From a virus: 41,833 bases of DNA. The translations under genes were made by a program, and so were the position numbers. The stretch spans positions 1 to 41,833 of IMG/VR virus record IMGVR_UViG_3300021197_000193. One strand, given 5' to 3'. Shown piece after piece: positions 30,702 to 39,800 of the stretch. Position 1 is the stretch's first letter; the number at the start of each line of letters is the position of its first letter. The notes beneath the pieces were generated by a model. The model made no database searches, was not told the origin of the DNA, and saw nothing but the letters and a program-made list of their open reading frames with translations.

Positions 30702-31169
30702 ATGATAGAAGTATTAGCGTTAGCAGGTGCAGTCACTAAAATTGCTGGGGGTATAACTAGCGCTGTGCAAGCGGGTAGAGATGTTAACTCTTTGATGCCG
30801 CATTTTGGGAAGCTAGCTAAGTTAGAAGCAGACATTAATCTAGCAGAACAAGGAAAACACAAAGGTCCGTTAGGCCGTCTAACATCTTCAGAGGAAGAAG
30901 GGTTTGCCATAGCGCAAGCGAAGATGGCACACAAACAAGCTATGGATCAGCTCCGCAGCGCGTGCATGTTGTACGGACCCCCCGGAATGTGGGACTTGGT
31001 GGTACGCGAGCAAGCCGCGGCACGAACCAGACAAAAAGAAGCGTTAGAAGCGGCGGCGGCGGCACGGGATAGGCTTTTCTGGGGAATATCCCTTGTGCTG
31101 GGATTAGTTGTTTTTGTTGGTGGAATCGCACTTATGGTGTATACTGCAGATAAATTAGCAAACGGGTAG
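30702..31169 (+). CDS. Membrane-anchored helical protein
   Basis: 155 residues from ATG 30702 (MIEVLALAGAVTKI), preferred over GTG 30696 because related phage proteins begin with MIEV. The N-terminal helical region is followed by a charged helical middle (EQAAARTRQKEALEAAAAARDR) and one C-terminal membrane segment (WGISLVLGLVVFVGGIALMVY, about 128-148). I have seen this form in cyanophages and related marine phages, next to a 60-residue two-helix protein like its neighbour here. It is a candidate holin or spanin partner. Confidence 0.7.
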   Translation: MIEVLALAGAVTKIAGGITSAVQAGRDVNSLMPHFGKLAKLEADINLAEQGKHKGPLGRLTSSEEEGFAIAQAKMAHKQAMDQLRSACMLYGPPGMWDLVVREQAAARTRQKEALEAAAAARDRLFWGISLVLGLVVFVGGIALMVYTADKLANG

Positions 31170-31172
31170 GCT

Positions 31173-31361
31173 ATGGAAAAAATACTTGCTTGGAAAATTA
31201 TGCCGCGTCTGATGATGCTGGTTATGACAATAATGTACATTCGTGTTTTGGAGTGGGGGATGAATCTCGACGACTTGTCAACGCAGCAAAGTGCAATGAT
31301 ATCAATATGTTCTGGGGCGCTTACGGGCGCGTTTGCCGTGTGGTTGGGGTCTGAGAAATGA
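31173..31361 (+). CDS. Two-helix small membrane protein
   Basis: 62 residues. LAWKIMPRLMMLVMTIMYIRVLEW is one hydrophobic segment, and ISICSGALTGAFAVWLG is the second. The pattern WKxMPRLMM...STQQ...GAFAVWLGSE is familiar from small marine phage proteins. It overlaps the holin start by 4 bp. It is probably part of the lysis set, perhaps an antiholin or second holin. Confidence 0.75.
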   Translation: MEKILAWKIMPRLMMLVMTIMYIRVLEWGMNLDDLSTQQSAMISICSGALTGAFAVWLGSEK

Positions 31362-31747
31362 GTATTTTTACCGCTGCACTAGGGCCAATAGCCGACCTTG
31401 CGGGAAGTTGGCTGCAAGGTAAAGCAGACAAAAACGCTGCGGAAGCACGACTTAAACTTACTGAGGCCGAGGCGAAAGCAAAAATATTATTGTCAAAAGA
31501 AACAAGCGTTGCCGATTGGGAACGCATTATGGCGGAAGGCGCAAAATCAAGTTGGAAGGACGAATGGTTTGTGATTATTTTGTCTATCCCATTGATTTTA
31601 TGTTGGATTCCGGGCGCTGAAGGTTGGGTTGATCGTGGCTTTGAACAGCTTAACAAAGCGCCGGATTGGTACTTTTATAGCCTTGGAATTGCGATTTCAG
31701 CCAGTTTTGGTGTGCGCGGGGCACAGGCATTTTTTAAAAGGAAGTAA
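31358..31747 (+). CDS. Holin of the 3TM type (GTA-like)
   Basis: 129 residues. It has a short N-terminal hydrophobic stretch, a charged Ala/Glu/Lys helix (AEARLKLTEAEAKAKILLSKE) and two strong membrane segments (FVIILSIPLILCWIPG and WYFYSLGIAISASFGVRG). This matches the family of 'holin of 3TMs' known from gene transfer agents. It releases the endolysin through the inner membrane. It is coupled upstream (ATGA overlap) and followed directly by the endolysin. Confidence 0.8.
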   Translation: MSIFTAALGPIADLAGSWLQGKADKNAAEARLKLTEAEAKAKILLSKETSVADWERIMAEGAKSSWKDEWFVIILSIPLILCWIPGAEGWVDRGFEQLNKAPDWYFYSLGIAISASFGVRGAQAFFKRK

Positions 31748-31748
31748 C

Positions 31749-32210
31749 ATGAGTTTTAAACTAAGTCAGCGCAGTTTGGACCGTATCGAAGGTATAGACG
31801 ACGAATTGTATACCCTTGTGCGTGCGGCTATACACAACACCCCGTATGATTTTGGTATTCCGCATCTAGGTGGCCTTAGAACCATAGAAGAGCAACGCAC
31901 CTTGGTAGATTCAGGCGCATCAAAAACTATGAAAAGCAAACATTTAGAAGGCAACGCGTTTGATTTTATGGTTTTTCTAGGGCCACGCGTGTGCTGGGAG
32001 TTAAAATTCTATGACGATGTTGCTGACGCTATTGTAAAAACCGCCAAAGAGATGGGCATCAAACAGTTAAAGTGGGGCGGTGCTTGGCATATAGACAATA
32101 TACTAGAGTGGGACGGCACAATGTTAGATGCTTACAACGCTTATGTAGACCTTCGGCGTAGCCAAGGACGTACACCTTTTGTAGACATGCCACATTTTCA
32201 GAAAGGGTAA
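31749..32210 (+). CDS. Endolysin, M15-type peptidoglycan peptidase
   Basis: 153 residues from ATG 31749, one base after the holin stop. Zinc-site motif SKHLEGNAFD gives His65 and Asp72. The C-terminal DMPHF gives the catalytic Asp146 and third ligand His149, as in the T5 endolysin (SxHxxGxAxD...DxxHF). A WGGAWH segment is followed by an extra stretch of about 30 residues (DNILEWDG...LRRSQGR) before DMPHF. It cleaves peptide cross-bridges (L-Ala-D-Glu or DD-type) of the cell wall. No signal sequence is visible, so it relies on the holin. Confidence 0.9.
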   Translation: MSFKLSQRSLDRIEGIDDELYTLVRAAIHNTPYDFGIPHLGGLRTIEEQRTLVDSGASKTMKSKHLEGNAFDFMVFLGPRVCWELKFYDDVADAIVKTAKEMGIKQLKWGGAWHIDNILEWDGTMLDAYNAYVDLRRSQGRTPFVDMPHFQKG

Positions 32211-32212
32211 TT

Positions 32213-32425
32213 ATGCGCGTTGAGAATAAAGCCAAAACACTAGAAAACGGTGCAGTAGACCCTGCGCATGTAATACACCAAGTGTGCGCTGCATGTGGGT
32301 ATGACCTAGATGAAGCAGAGTTGGCCGCAGATACTTGCGCTGATTGTGGGGCGGCACTAAACTTAAAACAACATATAGCTATAAGCGTTACTACGTTTCC
32401 CCCCGTGCTCGCTGAAACATCATAG
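32213..32425 (+). CDS. Zinc-ribbon small protein
   Basis: 70 residues. CAACGYDLDEAELAADTCADCG is a compact zinc ribbon (CxxC, 13 residues, CxxC). The flanks have no known motif. It starts 3 bp after the endolysin stop and ends 8 bp before the nozzle gene. It could be a minor virion protein or a late regulator, not decidable here. Confidence 0.7.
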   Translation: MRVENKAKTLENGAVDPAHVIHQVCAACGYDLDEAELAADTCADCGAALNLKQHIAISVTTFPPVLAETS

Positions 32426-32432
32426 GTGCAAT

Positions 32433-34298
32433 ATGCCGTTCCAAAAACTTATTTTTAAAGCGGGTATTAACGACGAACGTACAAGCTATTCTTCGGAAAA
32501 TGGTTGGTACGAGGGCGATAAAGTTCGTTTTCGTCAAGGGTTTCCTGAAAAAATAGGTGGCTGGAACAGGATATCTACGTCTACGTTTCAAGGCGTATGT
32601 CGTTCCTTGATGAACTGGGTTACCTTATCAGGGTTTAACCTTGTGGGTGTTGGCACCAACTTAAAGTTTTACTTGGAACAGGGTGGCGCGTATAACGACA
32701 TAACCCCTATTCGCGCTACTACGACTAACGCAGCGACTTTTGCAGCTAGTAATGGGAGCGCTGTTGTAACTGTAACTGATGCTAGTCACGGTGCGTCTAT
32801 TAATGACTTTGTTACTTTTAGCGATGCAGCGTCTTTAGGCGGCAACATCACCGCGGCGGTCTTAAACGTAGAACATCAGATAACAGCGGTCACTAGCGCC
32901 AATGCGTACACTATAACAGTGTCAGTCACAGCAAATTCATCTGATACGGGTAATGGAGGTTCTGCTACTGATGCAGCATACCAGATAACCACAGGGCAGT
33001 CGTCGGTTGTGCCGCTTACAGGTTGGGGCGCAGGTACGTGGGGCGGCGGTACTTGGGGTAATGGTCTAGCTTCTAACGAGGCTATTCGGCTTTGGAGTCA
33101 AGCCAACTTTGGGGAAGACTTGTTGTTCGCTGTGCGCGGCGGTTCCATATACTACTGGGACGCCACAAATGGTGTGTCAAATCGCGGGGTGCTTTTGTCT
33201 AGTCTTGGGGGCGCGTCTAACGTACCAACAATACAAAACTTACTACTGGTATCTGATATTAATAGGTTTGTGTTCTGTTTTGGGTGCAACAGCCTTGGTA
33301 GCGCTACGCAAGACCCCATGCTTGTACGTTGGTCAGATCAAGAAAGCGCGGTTAATTGGACCCCCGCTAGTACAAATCAAGCAGGTGGGCTTAACTTGTC
33401 TCGTGGTACAGAGATTGTAGCCGCCAAACAAGCCCGTCAAGAGGTTCTAGTTTGGTCTGACTCCGCGTTGTATTCCATGCAGTATGTAGGAGCACCCGCG
33501 GTCTGGGGCGCGCAGCTTGTAGGAGACAACATATCTATTGCTTCTCAAAACAGTGTGGCTTTTGCTAATGGCGTTGCGTACTGGATGGGTAAAGATAAGT
33601 TCTACAAGTATGATGGGCGCACACAGCCGCTACGCTGCGACATAAAAAGACATATATTTAACGACCTTAACACTTTGCAGTATGACCAGTTTTTTGCAGG
33701 GACTAACGAAGCGTTCCATGAAATATGGTGGTTCTATTGTTCTACAGGGCAGACAGAAATTGATCGTTATGCCATATACAATTACTTGGAGGATACTTGG
33801 TACTATGGTTCTTTAGGGCGCACTGCGTGGCTAGACTCTGGTCTTAGGAACTTTCCGCTTGCAGCTACCTACTCAAATAACTTGGTCAACCATGAAGATG
33901 GTATTGATGATAACGAGACAGGTGCAAACGCGGCAATAGCTGCAAACATATCGTCTTCTCAATTTGATTTGGGGGACGGCAGCAGGTTTTCTTTAATAAG
34001 TCGCGTGCTTCCTGACATGACATTTGAAGGGTCTACAACGGGCGCACCCGCGGCCACGCTTACACTGCAACCCATGGCAAACTCAGGGTCAGGATTTAAC
34101 AGTCCATTATCTGAAAGCGGCAACAGTGCAGGGACAATAACTCGTACGGCTACCGCACCTATAGAACAATACACAGACGAGTTATACATGCGCGTGCGGG
34201 GGCGACAGATGGTGATAAAAATAGAATCTACGGGGCAAGGAGTTATGTGGCAACTTGGAACACCTCGTTTAGATACTAGGCCAGACGGACGGCGTTAA
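32433..34298 (+). CDS. Tail nozzle protein (P22 gp10/T7 gp12 class, probable)
   Basis: 621 residues. It begins MPFQKLIFKAGINDERTSYSS then WYEGDKVRFRQGFPEKIGGW, typical of the nozzle ('packaged DNA stabilisation protein') of marine podoviruses. A beta-rich insert (about 95-185, VTVTDASHGASINDFVTFSD) may be an added surface domain. It has a Gly/Trp run GWGAGTWGGGTWGNG, and a C-terminal RxRGRQMVIKIESTGQGVMWQLG motif as in nozzle proteins. It closes the short tail below the adaptors. The stop overlaps the next start. Confidence 0.8.
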   Translation: MPFQKLIFKAGINDERTSYSSENGWYEGDKVRFRQGFPEKIGGWNRISTSTFQGVCRSLMNWVTLSGFNLVGVGTNLKFYLEQGGAYNDITPIRATTTNAATFAASNGSAVVTVTDASHGASINDFVTFSDAASLGGNITAAVLNVEHQITAVTSANAYTITVSVTANSSDTGNGGSATDAAYQITTGQSSVVPLTGWGAGTWGGGTWGNGLASNEAIRLWSQANFGEDLLFAVRGGSIYYWDATNGVSNRGVLLSSLGGASNVPTIQNLLLVSDINRFVFCFGCNSLGSATQDPMLVRWSDQESAVNWTPASTNQAGGLNLSRGTEIVAAKQARQEVLVWSDSALYSMQYVGAPAVWGAQLVGDNISIASQNSVAFANGVAYWMGKDKFYKYDGRTQPLRCDIKRHIFNDLNTLQYDQFFAGTNEAFHEIWWFYCSTGQTEIDRYAIYNYLEDTWYYGSLGRTAWLDSGLRNFPLAATYSNNLVNHEDGIDDNETGANAAIAANISSSQFDLGDGSRFSLISRVLPDMTFEGSTTGAPAATLTLQPMANSGSGFNSPLSESGNSAGTITRTATAPIEQYTDELYMRVRGRQMVIKIESTGQGVMWQLGTPRLDTRPDGRR

Positions 34299-34915
34299 TG
34301 GCTAACGAAATTGACCAAGTTGACCCACCTGCGTTACCCCTAGCACCGGACACGTACAACAGACCGTTCACCGACCAACAAAGTAACGTTCTGCGCTTGT
34401 TTTTTCGACGGCTTACAAATGTGGTTACTACTCTAACCGCAACAGATGTAGGTGGTAAATTTCTGTACACCCCGTGCGCATCATTCTACAGTACGCAAGA
34501 TCAAACGGCTGGGTCTATTAACACAGGGTATGCGGTTACCTTTAATAACACTGCGTACAACAGCGCCGTTACGCTATCTAACAATAGTCGGATAAATGTA
34601 CAAAACGCAGGTGTATACAAGTTTGATGTTACACTGCAGTTAGAACACAACAACTCAAGCGAAACACCTGTAACTGTTTGGGAACAAAAGAACGGTAGCG
34701 CTGTAGCATATTCTGGTCATATGTTTGACGTAAAAGGTAACGACGATTACGTTATACACTGGGGTTTTACTACTGCGTTAGCTGCAAACGACTACGTAGA
34801 AGTCTATTGGGCAACAGGGGACACCCAGTTAAATTTGCACACAGAAGCAGCCACCTCTCCACATCCCGGCATCCCGTCTGCGTCTATAGACATATCCTTT
34901 GTAAGCAATGTATAA
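34298..34915 (+). CDS. Fibre or tail-tip protein with jelly-roll-like domain
   Basis: 205 residues. It has a short N-terminal attachment part, ANEIDQVDPPALPLAPDTYNRPFTDQQSNVLRLFFRRL, then a beta-rich domain (FYSTQDQTAGSINTGYAVTF, SRINVQNAGVYKFDVTLQLE, DYVEVYWATGDTQLNLHTE) resembling C1q/TNF-like sandwiches common in marine phage tail tips. It is coupled to the nozzle gene (TAATG). Its stop codon lies within the promoter of the acyl carrier gene. Confidence 0.75.
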   Translation: MANEIDQVDPPALPLAPDTYNRPFTDQQSNVLRLFFRRLTNVVTTLTATDVGGKFLYTPCASFYSTQDQTAGSINTGYAVTFNNTAYNSAVTLSNNSRINVQNAGVYKFDVTLQLEHNNSSETPVTVWEQKNGSAVAYSGHMFDVKGNDDYVIHWGFTTALAANDYVEVYWATGDTQLNLHTEAATSPHPGIPSASIDISFVSNV

Positions 34916-34916
34916 T
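34887..34916 (+). promoter_or_regulatory. Promoter of the ACP-ketosynthase pair
   Basis: TAGACA (34887-34892, five of six) is followed by an 18-bp spacer, then a consensus TATAAT (34911-34916) that contains the TAA stop of the preceding tail gene. The predicted start lies near 34923, about 23 bp before the ACP start codon. It would allow expression of the pair independent of the late operon. Confidence 0.6.
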
Positions 34917-34945
34917 AACCGCACCCTTAACAGCGAGGTGCGAAA

Positions 34946-35233
34946 ATGGACTTTATTGAATTATTTGATGCGTGCGTGCGTGACCACAAACCACGATTAG
35001 ACAAGTATACTAAACCTACATCCTTAGATGTTACTCTAGCAGAAGAAGATATTGGGCTAGACAGTTTAGATGTAACACTTACATTTGTTTTGTTGTTTGA
35101 AATATACGGAATACCAGAAACAGAAGACTTTAATGTGCCTACAGAATCATTACGCCATGTACGAGATTACATGTGGGAAAACAAAAGCCGTGATTTTGAT
35201 ACAGTAGAAGCAGCCATGGAGGTTGTGGCGTGA
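34946..35233 (+). CDS. Acyl carrier protein
   Basis: 95 residues. EEDIGLDSLDVTLTFVLLFEIYGI (about 33-56) is the helix-II region of acyl carrier proteins. Ser40 in DSLD is the site for 4'-phosphopantetheine, as in E. coli AcpP 'ADSLD'. IPETEDFNVPTESLRHVRDYMW matches the helix III-IV end. The N-terminus is basic and longer than usual, and the C-terminus is about 15 residues longer than AcpP. No phosphopantetheinyl transferase is visible in the window, so a host enzyme (AcpS or Sfp type) would be needed. The last base of the stop is shared in a GTGA overlap with the ketosynthase start. Confidence 0.88.
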   Translation: MDFIELFDACVRDHKPRLDKYTKPTSLDVTLAEEDIGLDSLDVTLTFVLLFEIYGIPETEDFNVPTESLRHVRDYMWENKSRDFDTVEAAMEVVA

Positions 35234-36342
35234 TATATTTAACTAAAATATACAGTAATTACGCCGAAACTCCTACACTGGTTGACGATGTGCCGTACCC
35301 ACAACATGCGTATATAATCCCCGAAACCTTTAAACGAGCTAAATCTGGGTTAAAATATCCCCCACATACGCTATTAGATACGGTGATTACCGACGAAGCT
35401 ATACAGTACGTGTTAGACAACCCTGTAACAGGCAAGACTGGGTTTATTTTTGCTGCGGGCAATCAAGGATGGATGGGCAACAACGGGCGTTATGATAAAG
35501 ACGACACTACGGAACTTCACTATAAAGTAAAATTACCTTTTATTGTACTAACAAACATATACGCAGGGCGTGTGGCTAGCATGTTTCATGTACACGACCA
35601 CGTATCTACGGACGCTAGCGCGTGCGCGTCCAGCTTAAAGGTAATGATGGACGTACAAAACCTTATGAACAATTTTGGGTTTGATCGCGTTATTGTGCTT
35701 AGTGGCGAAGATGCAGTCAACAACCTAACCTTAGAGTTTTTTGGTGAAGCAGGTGCGAGCCTGCAGTACAAAGATGAAGACCGCGTAAAACCATCTGCGT
35801 TCGACACAGTTAACCAAGGGTTCTTTCTAGGGCAAGGTGCAACGCTATGTATATTTGAAAAAGAACACGCGGTAGGACATGAACCGAAAGGCGCGTTTTT
35901 AGGTGCGTACACGTCCGCGGAAGATAACACAAACCCTCTTGGGCAACGATCTGATGGTGAAGGTTATTCTAAAGCTATAGAAGGCGCACTGCATATTTCT
36001 TGTACGCCTCCGTCTCTTGTGCAAGTTGTTAAGACCCACGGAACAGGTACAGAAGTTAACAACAAAGCAGAAAAAGCGGCGCTGCAACGTAGTTTGAGAG
36101 AATTTGTTGCTACATCGTACAAACCACGCATAGGACATACTATGGGCGCTAGCGGGTTATTAGAGACAGGGTTGTTGCTAAATGACCTTAAGTGCGGTAT
36201 AGTACCAAAAATCCTCAATAGGACCGAAGACGATAATGTGTTCTTATCCTATGATGCGCCAGCCCCTAAAGGGCCATTTCTTAGTCTAGCCGCTGGCATG
36301 GGTAACATCTATTCAGCCGCAATTTTTTCTACGGAGGTGTAG
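35230..36342 (+). CDS. Beta-ketoacyl-ACP synthase (FabF/FabB-like)
   Basis: 370 residues from a GTG coupled to the ACP stop. Active-site Cys132 lies in STDASACASS. His270 is in THGTGTEVNNKAEK, Lys298 in KPRIGH, and His303 in GHTMGASGLLE. Spacings (Cys to His 138, His to Lys 28, Lys to His 5) closely match FabF (140, 32, 5), so it looks catalytically complete and not a chain-length factor. It is about 40 residues shorter than FabF, mainly before the cysteine. The glycine-rich gatekeeper near the end is altered (AAGMGNIYSA instead of GFGG-type). It should condense a malonyl unit with an acyl chain on an ACP. It sits in a late virion operon, far from any fatty-acid gene. Confidence 0.88.
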   Translation: MIYLTKIYSNYAETPTLVDDVPYPQHAYIIPETFKRAKSGLKYPPHTLLDTVITDEAIQYVLDNPVTGKTGFIFAAGNQGWMGNNGRYDKDDTTELHYKVKLPFIVLTNIYAGRVASMFHVHDHVSTDASACASSLKVMMDVQNLMNNFGFDRVIVLSGEDAVNNLTLEFFGEAGASLQYKDEDRVKPSAFDTVNQGFFLGQGATLCIFEKEHAVGHEPKGAFLGAYTSAEDNTNPLGQRSDGEGYSKAIEGALHISCTPPSLVQVVKTHGTGTEVNNKAEKAALQRSLREFVATSYKPRIGHTMGASGLLETGLLLNDLKCGIVPKILNRTEDDNVFLSYDAPAPKGPFLSLAAGMGNIYSAAIFSTEV

Positions 36343-36343
36343 G

Positions 36344-36811
36344 GTGGCGACTGTAATTGATAGCAAAACTACGCAGCTTGAGCCTGCGCAAGTCGTCATG
36401 GAATTTTCAGGTAGCTATAACACCACTAATCTTCCTCCCGCCGCGTTTGGGGCAGCGTTAATTAAAGAGTTTTCCATGCCCAATACAGATATAGTGCAAT
36501 ATGGAAATACAGTGTTTATAGGGCATCGTGGTACAGGAAAAAACAAACACCAAATGTGGGGTCGTGGTTTAACAGTAGATACGGCGCAAAACTTCATTGT
36601 TGCAGGGTTAAAATACTTTACACATTTGCAGGATTTGGGTGTAACGCATTACAGAACGCAATACGATGGTAACATTTATGACAGCGCTTTTCGTGCGTGG
36701 AAACGATACGCAGACAGGGCGGACACTAAAGTAGCGGCAGGGCGAACTGCTTCAGGGAAGACTCAAGGGTTTGTTATGCTAGGCAAAATACCCTTAACAG
36801 AGGTGGTGTAG
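36344..36811 (+). CDS. Unknown protein between ketosynthase and giant virion protein
   Basis: 155 residues from a GTG preceded by GGAGGTGTAGG, one base after the ketosynthase stop. It has a YGNTVFIGHRGTG strand, a 'KNKHQMWGRGLTVDTAQNFIVAGLKYFTHLQDLG' helix and strand-like ends (VTHYRTQYDG; TQGFVMLGKIPL). The beta-strand, long-helix, strand order and its place just before the internal virion protein recall the T7 gp13 slot, a GNAT-like fold; I cannot confirm this. No acetyl-CoA P-loop motif is obvious. It could be a virion protein or an acyltransferase partner. Confidence 0.55.
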   Translation: MATVIDSKTTQLEPAQVVMEFSGSYNTTNLPPAAFGAALIKEFSMPNTDIVQYGNTVFIGHRGTGKNKHQMWGRGLTVDTAQNFIVAGLKYFTHLQDLGVTHYRTQYDGNIYDSAFRAWKRYADRADTKVAAGRTASGKTQGFVMLGKIPLTEVV

Positions 36812-36812
36812 T

Positions 36813-39800
36813 ATGTCTTTTGTTATAGAAGCCGTTGAAGACGTAGTTGACACTGCAGTAGATTTTGTTGAAGACGTTACAGGTAATATTGCTGACGTTG
36901 TTGAAGATGCTGTTGAATGGGTTATGGATGAAGTTGTTCAGCCTGTAGTTGATGGTGTAGAAAACGTTGTAGAGTATGCGTTAGATAATCCCATTGAGGC
37001 AATTGCTACCGTTACCGCTGCAGTTATGACCGCAGGTGGCAGTCTTACATTAATGCAAGGCGCGTTGATAACAGGGGCTGGCGCAGGGACACAAGCGTTA
37101 GTTGATGGAGAAAGTTTAGAGGACGCGGTAAAAGCCGCGGTTATCAGCGGTGCAGGTACTTATGTAGGCGGGACAGTCGGTAACTATGTAGGCCCATCCA
37201 TAGAGGCAGGAACCGCAGCGGTATTTGCTAACCCTAAGTTAGCTTCTACAGTAGCCACGGCGTTAACCGCAGGGGCAGAAGGTGCCGCAAGGACGTACGT
37301 AGCAACAGGTGACCTAGAGCAGGCGGGCAACGCGTTTTTAACTGCCGCTGCAGTATCTGGCACGCAGGCGGGGGTGGATGCCGCCACAAATAAAATTATG
37401 GGTAACGTTGGGTACGAGCTAAACGAACTAGGCAACGTTGAACTAGACGGGGTGTCTGCAGGCATTAAAAACGCGGTCAGTGCGGGGATATCTGCAGAAT
37501 TGCTAGGGCAAGACGTGTCTAGCGCCATGTTATACGCAGGTGCAGGAGACATACTTTCTGATATTGGTAGTTCTGAGTTCCTAGAAAAATATGTAACTGA
37601 TACCGCGTTTGTTCAAAGTATTGTAGACAAATATACCCCTGTAGTTGAGTACATGCAGGAGTTTGTGGACAGCGTTGAAGCGTCCGCAAAAGAAAATTTA
37701 ACTGATGCGCAAATAAAAGTTATAACCGATGCTACTGTTGCAGCGTTCGATGTAGCTAAACAGGGTAACCCTGAACTAGCAGGAGAAACATTTTTTGGTA
37801 AAGATGGTTTAGGTAAGTCCGCGTATGATACGATGTACGACTTTATTACCGATCCAATTAACTCTGCGTTAGACGATTTTACTGGTAATACCGCTACTAC
37901 AATTGAAAAAGCTACAGCAATAAATGAGGCTGTAGAAGAACAAAAAAATGTAGTAGCTGCGCATAATGCGCGGGTCGCTGAGTACAATGTACTATGGGAC
38001 ACTTATGATACGTTTGCCTACGTACGAGATCAGAGGCTTGCGGAGCACGAAGCCAACCCCACTCAAGCCACTTTAGACGCGCTCAATACCGCAACACAGG
38101 ATTTAAATGCCCAAGCTGCGCGAATAAACGCAGAAGCGCCCGCGTTAAAAAATCAAATCGACGCTGGGCTAACGGCGGATGGCCCTATTGCTGCTGCTAA
38201 CGCCGCGGTTGACGCCGCTAACAAAGATTATCAAGACACATATCAATACATTTTAAGTGATTTTGAAGACCTAGACGCCGCGCTAGTCCCCATGAAACAG
38301 GAGGCAATTAAACTAGCCGCAACATCTTTAATACCTGATCTAGCAGTAGATGAGTATGGAAATTTTTATGGTTTATCTCCTGATGAGGTGTATGAAAACG
38401 CACTGCAAAACTTTACCAATAGACCCACTACAGAAAGCTCTATTCGTAGCGCGTTAGACACAGCAAGATTTTCCGCGGTAACCAAGGCTCTCGCAGATCA
38501 AGGCATAGATATTTACAGTCTAAGTAAAGATCAGATTGGCACATTGCTGAACTACGCGAACAACGAACTGCAAACATTTGCGGATATTGTGCCGCAGCCG
38601 GGAGATGCTCCTATAGCAGGAACGCAGGAGTTTTCTAACAACCTGTTTAACTTGCTGCGAAATGATACTTCAGATGCAACTCCTGAATTTAAAGCCTTTA
38701 TAGAAGCGTCTGGTTTTGACATTGGTGATGATGATTACCAACCTTTTTTAAACGGCGAGTACATACAAACTACTGACGGTAGTGTCATAGCCACGGAGGG
38801 GATGAGCGAAGCAAACTTACTTTACGCGCTAGAAAATAATAACATATCGGTAGATGAACTTGAATACGCAGGTCCAGCCGCGCAAGCCAAATTTGCAGAG
38901 TTATTATCATCAGGTATGAGTTACAGTGGTGATATCCCGGGAATAGGTGCGGCGTTGCTTCAAAATGCAGAAGCACAGACTGATGGTTTTGCGTCTGCGC
39001 AGGATAACAGAATACCTTTTGACGATGGGGTTACCGCAGAAGACTTGCTTTCGGGTGAGGCAGTAATCACTAATAAAAACGGCCAACCTACATGGACTTT
39101 AGTTGACACTGTTGTGGCCGATGGTGATGGCGTTGTCACAGTTGCAAATAATGACGGTACGGTAGACCTTCTAACTGGCACTTTAGACGCAATAGTTATA
39201 ATGGAAAACAGCGCTACATTATCCTTGTTAGTAACAAACAGAAACCCAAAGTCATTGTTGTCGCCAGAGTACCTTGAAGGTCTTTACGGCACTACCGTAG
39301 GGTCTGAAATTAAAACAAGTTTACTACCCCCACCGAACGGTGCAGCGTGGATGCAGACTGTGTTAGACCTTACAGCAGAGCAAGGTGCGCAACTGGATGA
39401 GCAAGTTGGTAGTCCTTTCCACAAAGCCTTTAGTCGTTTGTATGAAGTGTACAAAAAAGAAACGCCTGAAGACCAACAGAAAGCATTTACGAACGCCGCA
39501 AGCGTAGTGACGGGGGCTAGTGGAGAATTACTAACCGCAGCGGCGTTTCTAGGTGGATTGGCTTTAGATGTAGATGTAGAAAACAACGCGGTGCTATCAG
39601 TCGCAAAAGACATGGTTAAACTTAGCGGAGATTTACGGACCGACGAGTGGAAGGCAGGCGCGGCTGATATGCAAGCGCGGTCACAAAACTACGATGCAGA
39701 GTGGCGAGCTAACAACCCCGGCAAAGAACCTACCCTAGCAGACAAAGGTTATTTAAAAGCACAGGCAATATGGGGGAACCTTACTGAGCACCCCGTGCAA

